From Hymenobacter sp. 5317J-9 (lineage in GTDB: Bacteria > Bacteroidota > Bacteroidia > Cytophagales > Hymenobacteraceae): DNA of 64,000 nucleotides. The stretch covers positions 372,001 to 436,000 of the forward strand of contig NZ_CP095050.1 of NCBI RefSeq assembly GCF_022921075.1, read 5' to 3'. Both the position numbers and the translations under genes were made by a program. The notes below the pieces were generated by a model. The model had not been told where the DNA came from and did not search any database. It saw nothing but the letters and a program-made list of their open reading frames with translations. Of the stretch, positions 15,050 to 24,595 are shown in pieces. The first letter of the stretch is position 1. Every line of letters begins with the position of its first letter.

Positions 15050-16342
15050 ATGCAAACCGCCGCCCCCGCTCGCCTGCTCGACACCGCCGTGTTCGACCTC
15101 ATCGCCCAGGAAAAAGCCCGCCAAACCCACGGCATTGAGCTCATTGCCTCCGAAAACTACGTTTCGGAACAGGTGATGGCCGCCCAGGGCTCCGTGCTCA
15201 CCAACAAGTACGCCGAGGGCCTGCCCGGCAAGCGCTACTACGGCGGTTGCGAAATCGTGGACCAGGTGGAGCAGCTGGCCATCGACCGCGTGAAGGAGCT
15301 TTTCGGCGTGCAGTGGGCCAACGTGCAGCCGCACTCCGGCGCCCAGGCCAACGCCGCCGTGTTCCTGGCCTGCCTCAAGCCCGGCGATAAAATCCTGGGC
15401 TTCGACCTCAGCCACGGCGGCCACCTCACCCACGGCTCGCCCGTCAACTTCTCGGGCAAGTACTTCGTGCCCAGCTTTTATGGCGTGGAGCGCGAAACCG
15501 GCCTCATCGACTGGGCCAAGGTGAAGGAAACCGCCCGCCGCGAGCGCCCCAAGATGATTATCTGCGGGGCCTCGGCCTACTCGCGCGACTGGGACTACAA
15601 AGCCCTGCGCGAAGCCGCCGACGAGGTGGGCGCCCTGCTGCTGGCCGACATTTCGCACCCTTCGGCCCTCATCGCCAAAGGCCTGTTGAACTCGCCCTTC
15701 GAGCACTGCCACATCGTGACCACCACCACGCACAAAACGCTGCGCGGCCCCCGCGGCGGCCTCATCATGCTGGGCCAGGATTTCGACAACCCCTTCGGCC
15801 TGAAAACTCCGAAGGGCGAAATCCGTCCCATGTCGGCCGTGCTCGACGGCGCCGTATTCCCCGGCACGCAGGGCGGACCCCTGGAGCACGTCATCGCGGC
15901 CAAGGCCGTGGCCTTCGGTGAGGCGCTGACCGACGATTTTAAAACCTACACCCAGCAAGTAGCCCGCAACGCCCAGGCGCTGGCCAAGGGCTTCACCGCG
16001 CTGGGCTACGACCTCATCTCGGGCGGCACCGACAACCACCTTATGCTGATTGACCTGCGCTCGAAGGGCCTCAGCGGCAAGCTGGCCGAAAACACGCTGG
16101 TGCGCGCCGACATCACCATCAACAAAAACATGGTGCCCTTCGACGACAAGTCGCCGTTCGTGACCAGCGGCATCCGCATTGGCTCGGCCGCCGTAACTAC
16201 CCGCGGTTTGGGCGAGTCGGACATGGCCCGCATCGTGGAACTGATTGACGAAACCCTGACCAACCACGACAACGACACCCGCATCGGGCAGGTGCGCCAG
16301 CGCGTGAATGCCTGGCTGCAGGACTACCCGCTGTTTGCGTAA
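15050..16342 (+). CDS. glyA: Serine hydroxymethyltransferase
   Basis: 430 residues, normal for the family. The PLP lysine motif [14 protein letters not shown] is present, with [10 protein letters not shown] near residue 28, [12 protein letters not shown], and [11 protein letters not shown]. It interconverts serine and glycine and supplies methylenetetrahydrofolate to one-carbon metabolism. The ATG at 15050 gives [20 protein letters not shown]; earlier in-frame codons run through the GIY-YIG repeat. TACCTTTA at 15037-15044, close to the -7 consensus, ends five bases before the ATG, so the transcript may be leaderless. No glycine riboswitch was seen. Confidence 0.97.
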   Translation: MQTAAPARLLDTAVFDLIAQEKARQTHGIELIASENYVSEQVMAAQGSVLTNKYAEGLPGKRYYGGCEIVDQVEQLAIDRVKELFGVQWANVQPHSGAQANAAVFLACLKPGDKILGFDLSHGGHLTHGSPVNFSGKYFVPSFYGVERETGLIDWAKVKETARRERPKMIICGASAYSRDWDYKALREAADEVGALLLADISHPSALIAKGLLNSPFEHCHIVTTTTHKTLRGPRGGLIMLGQDFDNPFGLKTPKGEIRPMSAVLDGAVFPGTQGGPLEHVIAAKAVAFGEALTDDFKTYTQQVARNAQALAKGFTALGYDLISGGTDNHLMLIDLRSKGLSGKLAENTLVRADITINKNMVPFDDKSPFVTSGIRIGSAAVTTRGLGESDMARIVELIDETLTNHDNDTRIGQVRQRVNAWLQDYPLFA

Positions 16343-16344
16343 TT

Positions 16345-16491
16345 CAATGAGTGAATGGGTGCGTGGGTGAATGGGTGAATGAGGTAGCGCAAGCAGAAAT
16401 GGCCGCCGTCGTTGACTGTGGCCGTTTCTTTTGTCGTAAGTCCATTCGTCGCGCCCATTCACCCATTCGCTCATTCACCCATTCACCCATT
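16345..16491. repeat. Imperfect inverted repeat built from GTGAATGG units
   Basis: Left part, 16345-16383, repeats GTGAATGGGTG; the right part, 16456-16491, is the approximate complement (CCATTCACCCATTC). The two can pair over about 35 bases with several mismatches. It lies between glyA and tatC and may end glyA transcription. Confidence 0.55.
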
Positions 16492-16540
16492 GCTTTCCGT
16501 GCAACCTCAACAACCTAACCTCTCGGGCGAAACGCACGAA

Positions 16541-17368
16541 ATGTCCTTCATCGACCATCTGGAGGCATTGCGTTGGCACATCATCCGGTCGGCCATTGCG
16601 GTGGTGGTGTTCACCACCGGCGCGTTTTTCGCCAAGGACTTCCTGTTTCACGACGTGATTCTGGGCCCTTCGCGGCCCGATTTCTGGACCTACCGCATGT
16701 TCTGCAAGTTCGGCAACTGGGTGCACGCGCCGGACTTGTGCATCGACAAAATCGGGTTCGTGATTCAGAACCGCCAGATGAGCGGGCAGCTCACCATGCA
16801 CATCAGCACCTCGTTCATGGCCGGCATCTGCTTCACGTTCCCGTACCTGTTCTGGGAAATCTGGCGCTTTGTGAAGCCCGGCCTCTACCCGCACGAGCGC
16901 GCCAACTCGCAGGGGGCCGTGTTTTTTGTGTCGCTGCTGTTTGCGCTGGGGCTGCTGTTCGGCTACTACATCGCGGCGCCGCTCAGCATCAACTTTCTGG
17001 CCGGCTACGTGGTGGACCCCACCATCGAAAACCAGATTGACATGCAGAGCTACCTCAGCACCTTGAGCACGATGAGCTTGTCGTGCGCCTTCGTGTTTGA
17101 GCTGCCCATGATAGTGTTTTTCCTGGCCAAGGCGGGCATCGTGTCGCCCGAAATCATGCAGGTGTATCGCAAGCACGCCATTGTGGTCATCCTCATCATC
17201 GCGGCCATCATCACCCCGCCCGACATCTCGGCCCAGATTATCGTCACCATTCCCATCATGCTGCTCTACGAGCTGAGCATTCACATTGCCCGCGTGGTGC
17301 GGCGCGGCGACACCGCCCGCCTGAACGCCAAGCTGGCACGCCAGGCCGAGCGCGGCGCGGCGCAATAA
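16541..17368 (+). CDS. tatC: Sec-independent protein translocase subunit TatC
   Basis: About 275 residues from MSFIDHLEALRWHIIRS, the conserved TatC N-terminal motif (SFIDHLEELR in most species). Six helices can be traced, with FPYLFWEIWRFVKPGLYPHE, the conserved loop that binds twin-arginine signal peptides, in the expected place. A GTG at 16499 and a TTG at 16490 in frame would add 14-17 residues (QPQQPNLSGETHE), a common N-terminal extension in this phylum, so the true start may be upstream. TatA/B genes are not in the window. The lack of a nearby promoter box is noted. Confidence 0.93.
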   Translation: MSFIDHLEALRWHIIRSAIAVVVFTTGAFFAKDFLFHDVILGPSRPDFWTYRMFCKFGNWVHAPDLCIDKIGFVIQNRQMSGQLTMHISTSFMAGICFTFPYLFWEIWRFVKPGLYPHERANSQGAVFFVSLLFALGLLFGYYIAAPLSINFLAGYVVDPTIENQIDMQSYLSTLSTMSLSCAFVFELPMIVFFLAKAGIVSPEIMQVYRKHAIVVILIIAAIITPPDISAQIIVTIPIMLLYELSIHIARVVRRGDTARLNAKLARQAERGAAQ

Positions 17369-17449
17369 GCAGCCATCATGCAACTCCTCATGTTGCGCGT
17401 AGCGAAGCACGACGGCCCTTCCCAGGTCTAGTTACTAATTCCAACTCAC

Positions 17450-17878
17450 ATGAAAATTGCCCTTGGCTCCGACCACGCCGGTTTCACTCATAAAGAAATG
17501 CTGCGCGCCTGGCTGACCGCCGAAGGCCACGAGGTGCGGGACTTTGGCACGCACTCGGCCGATTCGATGGATTACCCCGACGTGGCGCACCCGCTGTCGG
17601 CGGCGGTGGAAAGCGGCGAGGTTGCGCTGGGACTGCTGCTGTGCGGCTCGGCCAACGGCGTGTGCATCACGGCCAACAAGCACGCCGGCGTGCGCGCCGC
17701 CATTGCCTGGCTGCCCGAGCTGGCCGCCCTGGCCCGGCAGCACAACGACGCCAATGTGCTGTGCGTGCCGGCCCGCTACGTGAGCGAAGACCAGACCCGG
17801 GAAATTGTATCAACTTTTCTAAAAACAAATTTCGAAGGGGGGCGCCACCAGCTGCGAGTGGCAAAAATAAAGTGCTGA
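17450..17878 (+). CDS. rpiB: Ribose 5-phosphate isomerase B
   Basis: 142 residues. The signatures are MKIALGSDHAGF at the start, DYPDVAHPLSAAVESGE, and LLLCGSANGVCITANKHAGV around residues 63-82, which hold the catalytic Cys and the phosphate-binding loop. HNDANVLCVPARY closes the family pattern. It interconverts ribose 5-phosphate and ribulose 5-phosphate in the pentose phosphate pathway. The gene follows tatC by 81 bases in the same direction and ends with TGA at 17876-17878. Confidence 0.95.
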   Translation: MKIALGSDHAGFTHKEMLRAWLTAEGHEVRDFGTHSADSMDYPDVAHPLSAAVESGEVALGLLLCGSANGVCITANKHAGVRAAIAWLPELAALARQHNDANVLCVPARYVSEDQTREIVSTFLKTNFEGGRHQLRVAKIKC

Positions 17879-18007
17879 GGCAATGTAGTCCCGCTTTTGA
17901 GAATCGACTGGCTGAAAAAATTGCACCCTTGAATATTTTGAAATAGCATTAAAGCGTGAAAGTTGCCCGGACTGTGTGTATCTTTGGCTAGCATTACGCA
18001 GCCACTT

Positions 18008-19948
18008 ATGACCCGGCCCGGAATTCTGCTTTTTTGGCTGTTTGCCTTCGGCGCGCTACTGGCCCCTGCGCGGGCCGTGGCCGGCGATGCGCTGCCGAAC
18101 GGCACCGAGGCCATTCGGCAGAAGCTGGCCACGCCGCTGCCCGACACCGCCCGCCTGCGGCTGCTGAATGCCATGTGCTACGCCCTGCACAACGAGCAGC
18201 CCGCCCGCGCCCTGCCCTACGGCGAGGCCGCCGTGGCCCTGGCCCGCACCCTGCCCGCCGAGGAGCAGGGCCCCGGCCTGCTGCAAAGCCTGCTGTACCT
18301 GGCCAGCTGCTACGGCAACCTCTCCAACGGTCCGGAGGCCCTGCAGCTCCTCAGCGAAGCCCAGACGCTGGCCCTAAAGCTGAAAAACGTGGACGGCCTG
18401 GTGCGCGCCTACACCTCGCAGGGCAGCATCTACCACGAGCGGCGCGACTCCACCTCGGCCTGGCGCCACTACCGCCGCGCCCTGCGCCTGATGAACCAGC
18501 CCGGCGTGACGCCCACCGCCCGCATGAAGCTGCTGGGCAACGTGGGCGGGCTATTTTTCTTCCGGCAGCAGCTGCCCCAGGCCCTGCACTACGACTCACT
18601 CGCCCTGGCGCTGGCCCGCCGCCAAAGCGACTCTACGGCCGAAGCCAACTACCTCTCCAGCCTGGCCAACTACCAGATGCAGGCCGGCAACCTGGGCCGG
18701 GTGAAGCGCCTGCTTACCCAGGCGCTGGCCATCAGCCGGCGGCAGCGCGCCGTGCGCAGCCAGGCCCGGCAGCTCATCATGTTTGCGATGTACTACATCC
18801 AGACCGACGAGCCCGCGCGCGCCGACGCCGCCACCCGCGAGGCCCTGAAGCTGGCCCGCCAGAGCGACTACCTCGAATGCGTGCTTGATGCCTACAGCAT
18901 CCTGTCGGCCGAAGCCGCCGAGCGCGAAAACTACCGCCAGGCCTACGAGTGGAACCAGCGCTACGTGGAGCTCAACGACACGCTCAACAACCGCCAGACC
19001 ATGCAAACCCTGGCCGCTGCCCAGGTGAGCAGCGAAGCCCAGGAGCGCGCCCGCCGCCTGCGCCTGCTCACGCAGCAGCGCGACGAGCAGGTGTGGCACA
19101 GCCGCGTGCTGATAGGCGCGGTGGCCGTGCTTACGCTGGCGCTGCTGGTGGCGGCTTACTTCTACCGCAACCTGCGCCGCAGCCGCTCCGAACTGGCCGC
19201 CAACAACCGGGCCCTGGAAAAAGTATCGGTGGAGCTGCGTAGCGTGGCGTCGTTCAAGGACAAGCTCTACGCCATTGTGGCCCACGACCTGCGCGGGCCG
19301 GTCACGGCCTTTGCCGGCGTTACGAGCCTCATTGACTCCTACATTGCCCAGAACGACCAGGCCGGCCTGGCCCGCCTGCCCGCCCTGGTGCGCCAGGCCG
19401 CCGACAGCCTCAACCACCTGCTCGACAACGTGCTGAACTGGGCCGTGAGCCAGACTGGCGAACTGGAATGCCGCCCGGCCCCGGTGCTCGTGTCGGAGCT
19501 GTTTGCCGAGTGCCAGGCCCTGTACCAAACCACGGCGGCCGCCAGCTGGCAGCACATCACCATGGCCGCCCCCGATGGCCTGAAGCTGATGGCCGACCGC
19601 AACATGGCCCGTACCATTCTGCGCAACCTGGTGGGCAACGCCCTTAAGTTCATGCCCGCCGGCGGCCACGTGCACCTCGAAGCCGCCCCCGACCCCGACG
19701 ACCCCCAAATGGTGCTCATCAGCTGCACCGACACGGGGCCGGGCATGAGCGCCGCCACCGTGGCCTCGCTCATGAGCGGCCCCGCCCTGCCCGAGCCCAC
19801 GCCTACGCCCAAGCCGCGCGCCACGGGCCTCGGCCTCGGTCTGGCGCTGTGCCGGGCCTTCGTGCACCGCCACGGCGGCACGCTCGTGATTCAGAGCCGT
19901 CCCGGCGCCGGCACCAACGTGACGGTGAGCCTGCCGGTGGCGAAGTAG
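18008..19948 (+). CDS. TPR-containing sensor histidine kinase
   Basis: About 646 residues. A signal segment (GILLFWLFAFGALLAPARAVA) precedes a periplasmic region of tetratricopeptide repeats to about residue 365, one helix (VLIGAVAVLTLALLVAAYFY, about 367-387), then a kinase core. The H-box is VAHDLRGPVTAFAG near residue 425, the N-box is RTILRNLVGNALKFMPAGG, and the G boxes are CTDTGPGMS and ATGLGLGLALCRAF. No response regulator is adjacent, so its partner is elsewhere. TATCTTTG at 17979-17986 is a likely -7 element. A palindromic repeat follows the stop. Confidence 0.9.
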   Translation: MTRPGILLFWLFAFGALLAPARAVAGDALPNGTEAIRQKLATPLPDTARLRLLNAMCYALHNEQPARALPYGEAAVALARTLPAEEQGPGLLQSLLYLASCYGNLSNGPEALQLLSEAQTLALKLKNVDGLVRAYTSQGSIYHERRDSTSAWRHYRRALRLMNQPGVTPTARMKLLGNVGGLFFFRQQLPQALHYDSLALALARRQSDSTAEANYLSSLANYQMQAGNLGRVKRLLTQALAISRRQRAVRSQARQLIMFAMYYIQTDEPARADAATREALKLARQSDYLECVLDAYSILSAEAAERENYRQAYEWNQRYVELNDTLNNRQTMQTLAAAQVSSEAQERARRLRLLTQQRDEQVWHSRVLIGAVAVLTLALLVAAYFYRNLRRSRSELAANNRALEKVSVELRSVASFKDKLYAIVAHDLRGPVTAFAGVTSLIDSYIAQNDQAGLARLPALVRQAADSLNHLLDNVLNWAVSQTGELECRPAPVLVSELFAECQALYQTTAAASWQHITMAAPDGLKLMADRNMARTILRNLVGNALKFMPAGGHVHLEAAPDPDDPQMVLISCTDTGPGMSAATVASLMSGPALPEPTPTPKPRATGLGLGLALCRAFVHRHGGTLVIQSRPGAGTNVTVSLPVAK

Positions 19949-19979
19949 CAATGGGTATAAGTGTAGCGCAATGAAAAGA

Positions 19980-20068
19980 CTGTCATCCTGAGCGCAGCGA
20001 AGGACCTTATCACGCCAAAACAAATCGGTCAAACGTGATAAGGTCCTTCGCTGCGCTCAGGATGACAG
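19980..20068. repeat. Palindromic repeat, family B copy 1
   Basis: Perfect 35-bp arms at 19980-20014 and 20034-20068 with a 19-base loop. The outer part, GTCATCCTGAGCGCAGCGAA, is close to family A, but the inner part reads GGACCTTATCACG. It fills the gap between convergent genes and may act as a terminator. Confidence 0.85.
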
Positions 20069-20099
20069 TCCCACGCTCATCATTTCACACCTCCCCGCT

Positions 20100-22148
20100 C
20101 TACCAAATAACCACCCGCGTCGAATCTGGGCGGTAGAGCTTTTGGCCGGGTTTCACGCCGAAGGCTTCGTAGAAGGCGGGCACGTCGGCCATGGGGCCGT
20201 TCACGCGGTACTGGGCGGGCGAGTGCACGTCGGTGAGCAGTTGCGAAGCCAGGCTTTCATCGCGCACGTGCATCTGCCAGCCCAGGGCGTAGCCCAGAAA
20301 ATAGCGCTGCACAGGCGTCAGGCCGTTAATTTTCTTGCCTTCCTTGTACTGCTTGGTCTTTTTGAAGGCATCGAGGCCAATGACGATGCCGCCGAGGTCG
20401 GCAATGTTTTCGCCGGCCGTGGCTTTGCCGTTGATGTGCAACGAGTCGAGCAAGGTGTAGCCGTTGAACTGCTTCACGATGCCGTTCACCCGCTCGTTGA
20501 AGCGCTTGCGGTCCTCCTTGCTCCACCACTCGTGCAGGTTGCCGTGGGCGTCGTATTGGCTGCCTTCGTCGTCGAAGCCGTGGGTGAGCTCGTGGCCGAT
20601 GGTGCTGGCGCCGGCGTAGCCGTACACCAGGGCGTCGTCGGCATCAGCGTCGAGCAGGCCGGGCACGGCAAAGGCCGCGGCCGGCAGCACAATCTCGTTG
20701 TTCGAGGAGTTGTAGTAAGCGTTGTAGGTCTGTGGAGTCATGTCCCACTCGGTGCGGTCCACGGGCTTGCCCAGCTTGTTGAGCTGGTACTGCCACTGCC
20801 ACTGGTTGGCACGCATCACGTTGTCGGCCAGCGAGTTGCGGTCAATTTTTAGGGTTGAATAGTCCTTCCACTTATCGGGGTAGCCTACTTTGGGGGTGAT
20901 TTTGTGGAGCTTGTCGAGGGCCACCACTTTGGTGGATGCACTCATCCAATCCAGTTTCTGAATGTGCTCGGCGAAGGCCGACGTCACGTTCTTCACCAGC
21001 GTGTCGTAACGGGCTTTGGCTTCGGGCTTGAAGTATTCTTTCACGAAAAGCTGGCCCAGCGCATCGCCAAGGGCGTCCTCTTGCATATCGAGCACGCGTT
21101 TCCAGCGGGGGCGGATTTCCTTGGCGCCGCGCAGCACGGTGCTGTAGAAGTGAAAGTTCTCGTTCACGAACTGGCTGCTGAGCGTGGGCGCAAACGTGCG
21201 GGCCAACTGCCAGCTGAGGTAGGCTTTCCAATCGTCGAGCGGAGCCGTTTTCAGCAGCTTGCCCGCCGTCTGGTAAAACTCCGGCTGGCCCACAATGACG
21301 GTATCGGCATTGGGCACGCCCATTTGGCCAAACCAGGTTTTCCAGTCGAGGCCCGGGGTCAGCTTGTCGAGCTGCGCGATGCTCATCTTGTGGTAGTTGG
21401 CGTAGGGGTCGCGCAGGGCTTCGAGCTTGCGCGAGGACTTGGCCAGGCTGGTTTCCAAGGCCATTACCCGGCCGGCATTGGCCTGCGCGGCGGCGTCGTC
21501 CTGGCCCAGCAGCTTGAATGTGTTGGCCACATGCATCAGGTACTCGGCCCGAATGTTCTTCGTGCGCGAATCGGTGTTGAAGTAGTAGTCGCGGTTGGGC
21601 AGGCCCAGGCCCGACTGGCGCAGGTACAGCACCATCTTGTCGCTGTTCTTGTCGTCCTGCCCCACGCGCGGGCCGATGAGGGCGCGCACGCCCAGCGGAA
21701 TCTCGTGGGCAATGGCGGCCTGTACATCGGCCACGGTTTTGATGGCGGCAATGCGGTCCAGCTCCGGTTTGAGCGGCGCGGCGCCCAGCTTGTCGGCCTT
21801 CACCGAATCCATGCCCACGGCCCAGAAATCGCCAATTTTTTGCTGGTTGCTGCCCGCGGCGGCGTTGGCTTTGGCCGCTTCCACGCTGGTTTCGCGCAGG
21901 CGGGCGTACACCTCGTCCTGCACCTTCTTGCCGATGCCCATGTTGCTTTCCGACGCCGGAATGGGGTTGTTCTTAATCCAGGTGCCGTTGGCGTAGGAAA
22001 AGAAGTCGTCGCCGGGCGCCACGGTCGTGTCCAGGGCGGCGTAGAGCAGGTCGGGCTTGTCGCCGGAGCTGGCCGTTTTCAGGGAGTTCGATGGGCAGCC
22101 GGTCACGGCCGCGGCCAGCAGCGGCAGCAAGAACAAGGGTTTTTTCAT
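20100..22148 (-). CDS. M13 family zinc metallopeptidase (lipoprotein)
   Basis: 682 residues. A lipoprotein signal, LFLLPLLAAAVTGC, anchors the enzyme. The M13 (neprilysin/PepO) core is intact: NAYYNSSNNEIVLPAAAF, then GHELTHGFDDEGSQYD with the HExxH near residue 517, and GENIADLGG with the third zinc ligand. The C-terminal GPMADVPAFYEAFGVKPGQK and a conserved C-terminal W are also normal for the family. Members cut small peptides outside the cytoplasm. Monocistronic, with palindromic repeats on both sides. Confidence 0.96.
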   Translation of the reverse strand: MKKPLFLLPLLAAAVTGCPSNSLKTASSGDKPDLLYAALDTTVAPGDDFFSYANGTWIKNNPIPASESNMGIGKKVQDEVYARLRETSVEAAKANAAAGSNQQKIGDFWAVGMDSVKADKLGAAPLKPELDRIAAIKTVADVQAAIAHEIPLGVRALIGPRVGQDDKNSDKMVLYLRQSGLGLPNRDYYFNTDSRTKNIRAEYLMHVANTFKLLGQDDAAAQANAGRVMALETSLAKSSRKLEALRDPYANYHKMSIAQLDKLTPGLDWKTWFGQMGVPNADTVIVGQPEFYQTAGKLLKTAPLDDWKAYLSWQLARTFAPTLSSQFVNENFHFYSTVLRGAKEIRPRWKRVLDMQEDALGDALGQLFVKEYFKPEAKARYDTLVKNVTSAFAEHIQKLDWMSASTKVVALDKLHKITPKVGYPDKWKDYSTLKIDRNSLADNVMRANQWQWQYQLNKLGKPVDRTEWDMTPQTYNAYYNSSNNEIVLPAAAFAVPGLLDADADDALVYGYAGASTIGHELTHGFDDEGSQYDAHGNLHEWWSKEDRKRFNERVNGIVKQFNGYTLLDSLHINGKATAGENIADLGGIVIGLDAFKKTKQYKEGKKINGLTPVQRYFLGYALGWQMHVRDESLASQLLTDVHSPAQYRVNGPMADVPAFYEAFGVKPGQKLYRPDSTRVVIW

Positions 22149-22184
22149 GAATGATTAAGGGATGGGAGTCTTTTGGAAACGAAA

Positions 22185-22289
22185 GAACGTCATGCTGAGC
22201 GCAGCCGAAGCATCTCTACTGCGATAGTAACCCAAACAATGGATTAGTTGCGCGGTAGAGATGCTTCGACTTCGCTCAGCATGACGTTC
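22185..22289. repeat. Palindromic repeat, family A copy 4
   Basis: Arms 22185-22223 and 22251-22289 match at 36 of 39 positions as inverted repeats, with GAACGTCATGCTGAGCGCAG outermost. The loop contains AGTAACCCAA, similar to copies 1 and 5. It lies upstream of the M13 gene and downstream of the dehydrogenase gene. Confidence 0.8.
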
Positions 22290-22309
22290 CCAGCCTCGTT
22301 CGAAGATGC

Positions 22310-23944
22310 CTACAGAATAAACCGCGTGCTCAGGAAGCTGCTTTCCTGGCCGTCCACAATCTCGTTCAGCAGGTGCTTGTTGGCGTCCGTCATTTTGGTG
22401 GCCACCACCGTGCGGATGCTGAACGAGCGCAGCGCGTCGTACACCGACAGCGTGCCCTCGGCCGAGTCTTTGCGGCCGGTGAAGGGGAAGGTATCGGGCC
22501 CGCGCTGGCACTGGGCGTTGATGTTGACGCGGCTCACCTGGTTCACGAGCTGGTCGATGAGGTCGGCCACTTCCTTCGATTCACTGCCGAAGATGCTCAC
22601 CTGCTGGCCGTGGTCGGAGTCGATGATGTACTGAATGGCTTCGTCGACTTTGCTGAAAGACGCCACCGGCACCACCGGCCCGAACTGCTCTTCGCGCCAC
22701 ACTTTCATGCCCTCCTGCACCGGAAACAGCAGCGCCGGGAACACCAGCGGGCCGGCCGCCGTGCCGCCGCCTTCGTTCACCACGCGGGCACCCTTGGCCT
22801 GGGCGTCGGCAATGACTTCGGCCAGGTAATCCGGCTTTTGCGGCTCGGGGAGCGGGGTGATGTTCACGCCGGCGTCCCAGGGCATGCCGGGTTTCAGCTT
22901 GTTGATTTCGGTGGCCAGGCGCTGCACGAAGTCTTCGGCAATGCTCTCGTGTACCATAAACAGCTTGAGCGCCGTGCAGCGCTGCCCGTTGAAGCTCAGC
23001 GCGCCCAGCACCGATTCCTTGATGGCCACGTCCAGGTCGGCGTCGGGCATCACGATGGCCACGTTTTTGGCATCGAGCCCGAACACGGCCCGCAGGCGGT
23101 TCGACTTGGGGTGCAGCTTCTTGAGCGAGTCGGCCACCCGGCTGCTGCCGATGAGGGCCAGCACGTCGATTTTGCCCGACGCCATGAGGGCCGGGACCAC
23201 CGCGTTGCCGCGGCCGTACACGGTGTTCACCACGCCTTTGGGGAAGGCTTCGGTGAAGGCCTGCAGCAGCGGGTAGTGCAGCAGCGCGCCGTGTTTCGGC
23301 GGTTTGAACAGCACGGTGTTGCCCATAATGAGGGCCGGAATGAGCATGCAAAAGGTCTCGTTCAGCGGGTAGTTGAAGGGGCCCATGCAGAGCACCACGC
23401 CCAGCGGCGAGCGCCGAATCTGGCCGATGATGCCTTCCTCTATAGTGAAGCGCGACGAGTCGCGGTCGATGTCCTTGAGGGCGTCAATCGTGTTGCGGAT
23501 ATAGTCGATGGTGCGGTCAAACTCCTTCTCCGAGTCGGCGGCCGACTTGCCGATTTCCCACAGCAGCAGCTGCACGATTTCGGCCTTGCGGGCCACGATG
23601 AGGCGGGTAAATTTCTCGACGGCGGCAATGCGCTCGGCCACGCTCATGGTGGGCCACTCGCCGCGGCCGTGGTCGTAGGCGCGCACGGCGGCATCGAGGG
23701 CCTTGAGGCTTTCGGCTTCGTCGAGCAGCGGGTAAGAGCCGATGACGCGGGGCGCCAGCGTGCCGTCGGTGAGGCGCGTCTGGATGGGCGTGCGCACCTC
23801 CTGCGTGGGGCCGTGCCACTCGCGCAACTCGCCGTCGAGCAGGTACTGGCGCTGGTGCAGCGGCTCGGGCCGGCGCCAGGCTTCGGGAATGGCCCGCTCG
23901 TCGAGCGGGAACAGATGGGTCAGGCTTTCGGGGGTTACGGGCAT
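22310..23944 (-). CDS. NADP-dependent glyceraldehyde-3-phosphate dehydrogenase type aldehyde dehydrogenase
   Basis: 544 residues, a full aldehyde dehydrogenase. GPFNYPLNETFCMLIPAL, IGSSRVADSL and FNGQRCTALK (catalytic Cys) are clear, and the C-terminal RGPDTFPFTGRKDSAEGT and FSIRTVVATK resemble GapN. The site that normally holds the general-base Glu (ELGGK) reads GLDAK here, so the acid sits two positions later and is Asp. I recall similar GLEAK forms in a distinct clade annotated as GapN, but the substrate is unproven. GapN oxidises glyceraldehyde 3-phosphate to 3-phosphoglycerate, producing NADPH without ATP. It has no close operon partner. Confidence 0.85.
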   Translation of the reverse strand: MPVTPESLTHLFPLDERAIPEAWRRPEPLHQRQYLLDGELREWHGPTQEVRTPIQTRLTDGTLAPRVIGSYPLLDEAESLKALDAAVRAYDHGRGEWPTMSVAERIAAVEKFTRLIVARKAEIVQLLLWEIGKSAADSEKEFDRTIDYIRNTIDALKDIDRDSSRFTIEEGIIGQIRRSPLGVVLCMGPFNYPLNETFCMLIPALIMGNTVLFKPPKHGALLHYPLLQAFTEAFPKGVVNTVYGRGNAVVPALMASGKIDVLALIGSSRVADSLKKLHPKSNRLRAVFGLDAKNVAIVMPDADLDVAIKESVLGALSFNGQRCTALKLFMVHESIAEDFVQRLATEINKLKPGMPWDAGVNITPLPEPQKPDYLAEVIADAQAKGARVVNEGGGTAAGPLVFPALLFPVQEGMKVWREEQFGPVVPVASFSKVDEAIQYIIDSDHGQQVSIFGSESKEVADLIDQLVNQVSRVNINAQCQRGPDTFPFTGRKDSAEGTLSVYDALRSFSIRTVVATKMTDANKHLLNEIVDGQESSFLSTRFIL

Positions 23945-24105
23945 GGTTGGGTGCAGAAAAGTTGCGGTGCGAACCTACGCACCAGCGCAGGTCCGCGGAA
24001 ATGTTGGGCCTTCTCGGGCCCGCTGGGCCCCATTTTCGGGAACGTTTGCGTACCGCGGGCAAGCTTGAAAGCCGTATGTTCAGGCCAAAATTATTTTTTC
24101 CGCCC

Positions 24106-24537
24106 ATGCCGCTCCGCTTCCTGCTTTTGCTCAATTTCGCCGCGGCCGCCTACCTCACCGGCCTCATCTGGACCATTCAGGTGGTGCACTACCCCAGCTT
24201 CGGGCTGGTGCCCAAAGATGCCTGGGTGGCCTTCCACACGGCCCACACCCGCCGCATGAGCTACGTGGTAATGGCCCCCATGGTGCTGGAACTGGCTTTG
24301 GCCACTTGGCTGACCTGGGCCGGCCGCACGGTCTTGCCTAGCGGCGCGGGCTGGTGGAGCTTGGCCCTGGTGCTGCTGATTTGGGCCGTCACCTTCTTAA
24401 TCTCCGTGCCCTTCCACAACCGCCTCGAAGGCGGGTTCGACTACATTGCCATCGACGGCCTCACGCGCACCAACTGGCTGCGTACCCTGGCCTGGACGGC
24501 GCGGGCCCTGCTACTGGGCTGGCTGCTGGTGCGGTAG
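24106..24537 (+). CDS. Small four-helix membrane protein
   Basis: 143 residues from MPLRFLLLLNFAAAAYL. Four hydrophobic segments (FLLLLNFAAAAYLTGLIWTI; a middle pair around MVLELALATWLTW and SLALVLLIWAVTFLISV; and the last, ARALLLGWLLV). A conserved-looking VVHYPSF and VPFHNRLEGGFD face between helices. No enzymatic motif recognised. A start at 24076 (MFRPKLFFPP) is also possible. It is transcribed away from the dehydrogenase gene and is followed after 58 bases by the HEMSH protein. Confidence 0.7.
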   Translation: MPLRFLLLLNFAAAAYLTGLIWTIQVVHYPSFGLVPKDAWVAFHTAHTRRMSYVVMAPMVLELALATWLTWAGRTVLPSGAGWWSLALVLLIWAVTFLISVPFHNRLEGGFDYIAIDGLTRTNWLRTLAWTARALLLGWLLVR

Positions 24538-24595
24538 GGGCGGGGCTCGCTCCCGCCCCTACGTGTTGTGGTGGCCAGCCAGTAGCTTTAGCGGC

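Noticed and set aside
14945..15050. Longer glyA start inside the GIY-YIG repeat
   Set aside because: The added residues are encoded by the inverted repeat and precede the normal SHMT N-terminus.
22310..23944. Decayed aldehyde dehydrogenase
   Set aside because: The frame is full length, and the catalytic Cys and all other motifs are intact; the altered Glu region is more likely a group trait.
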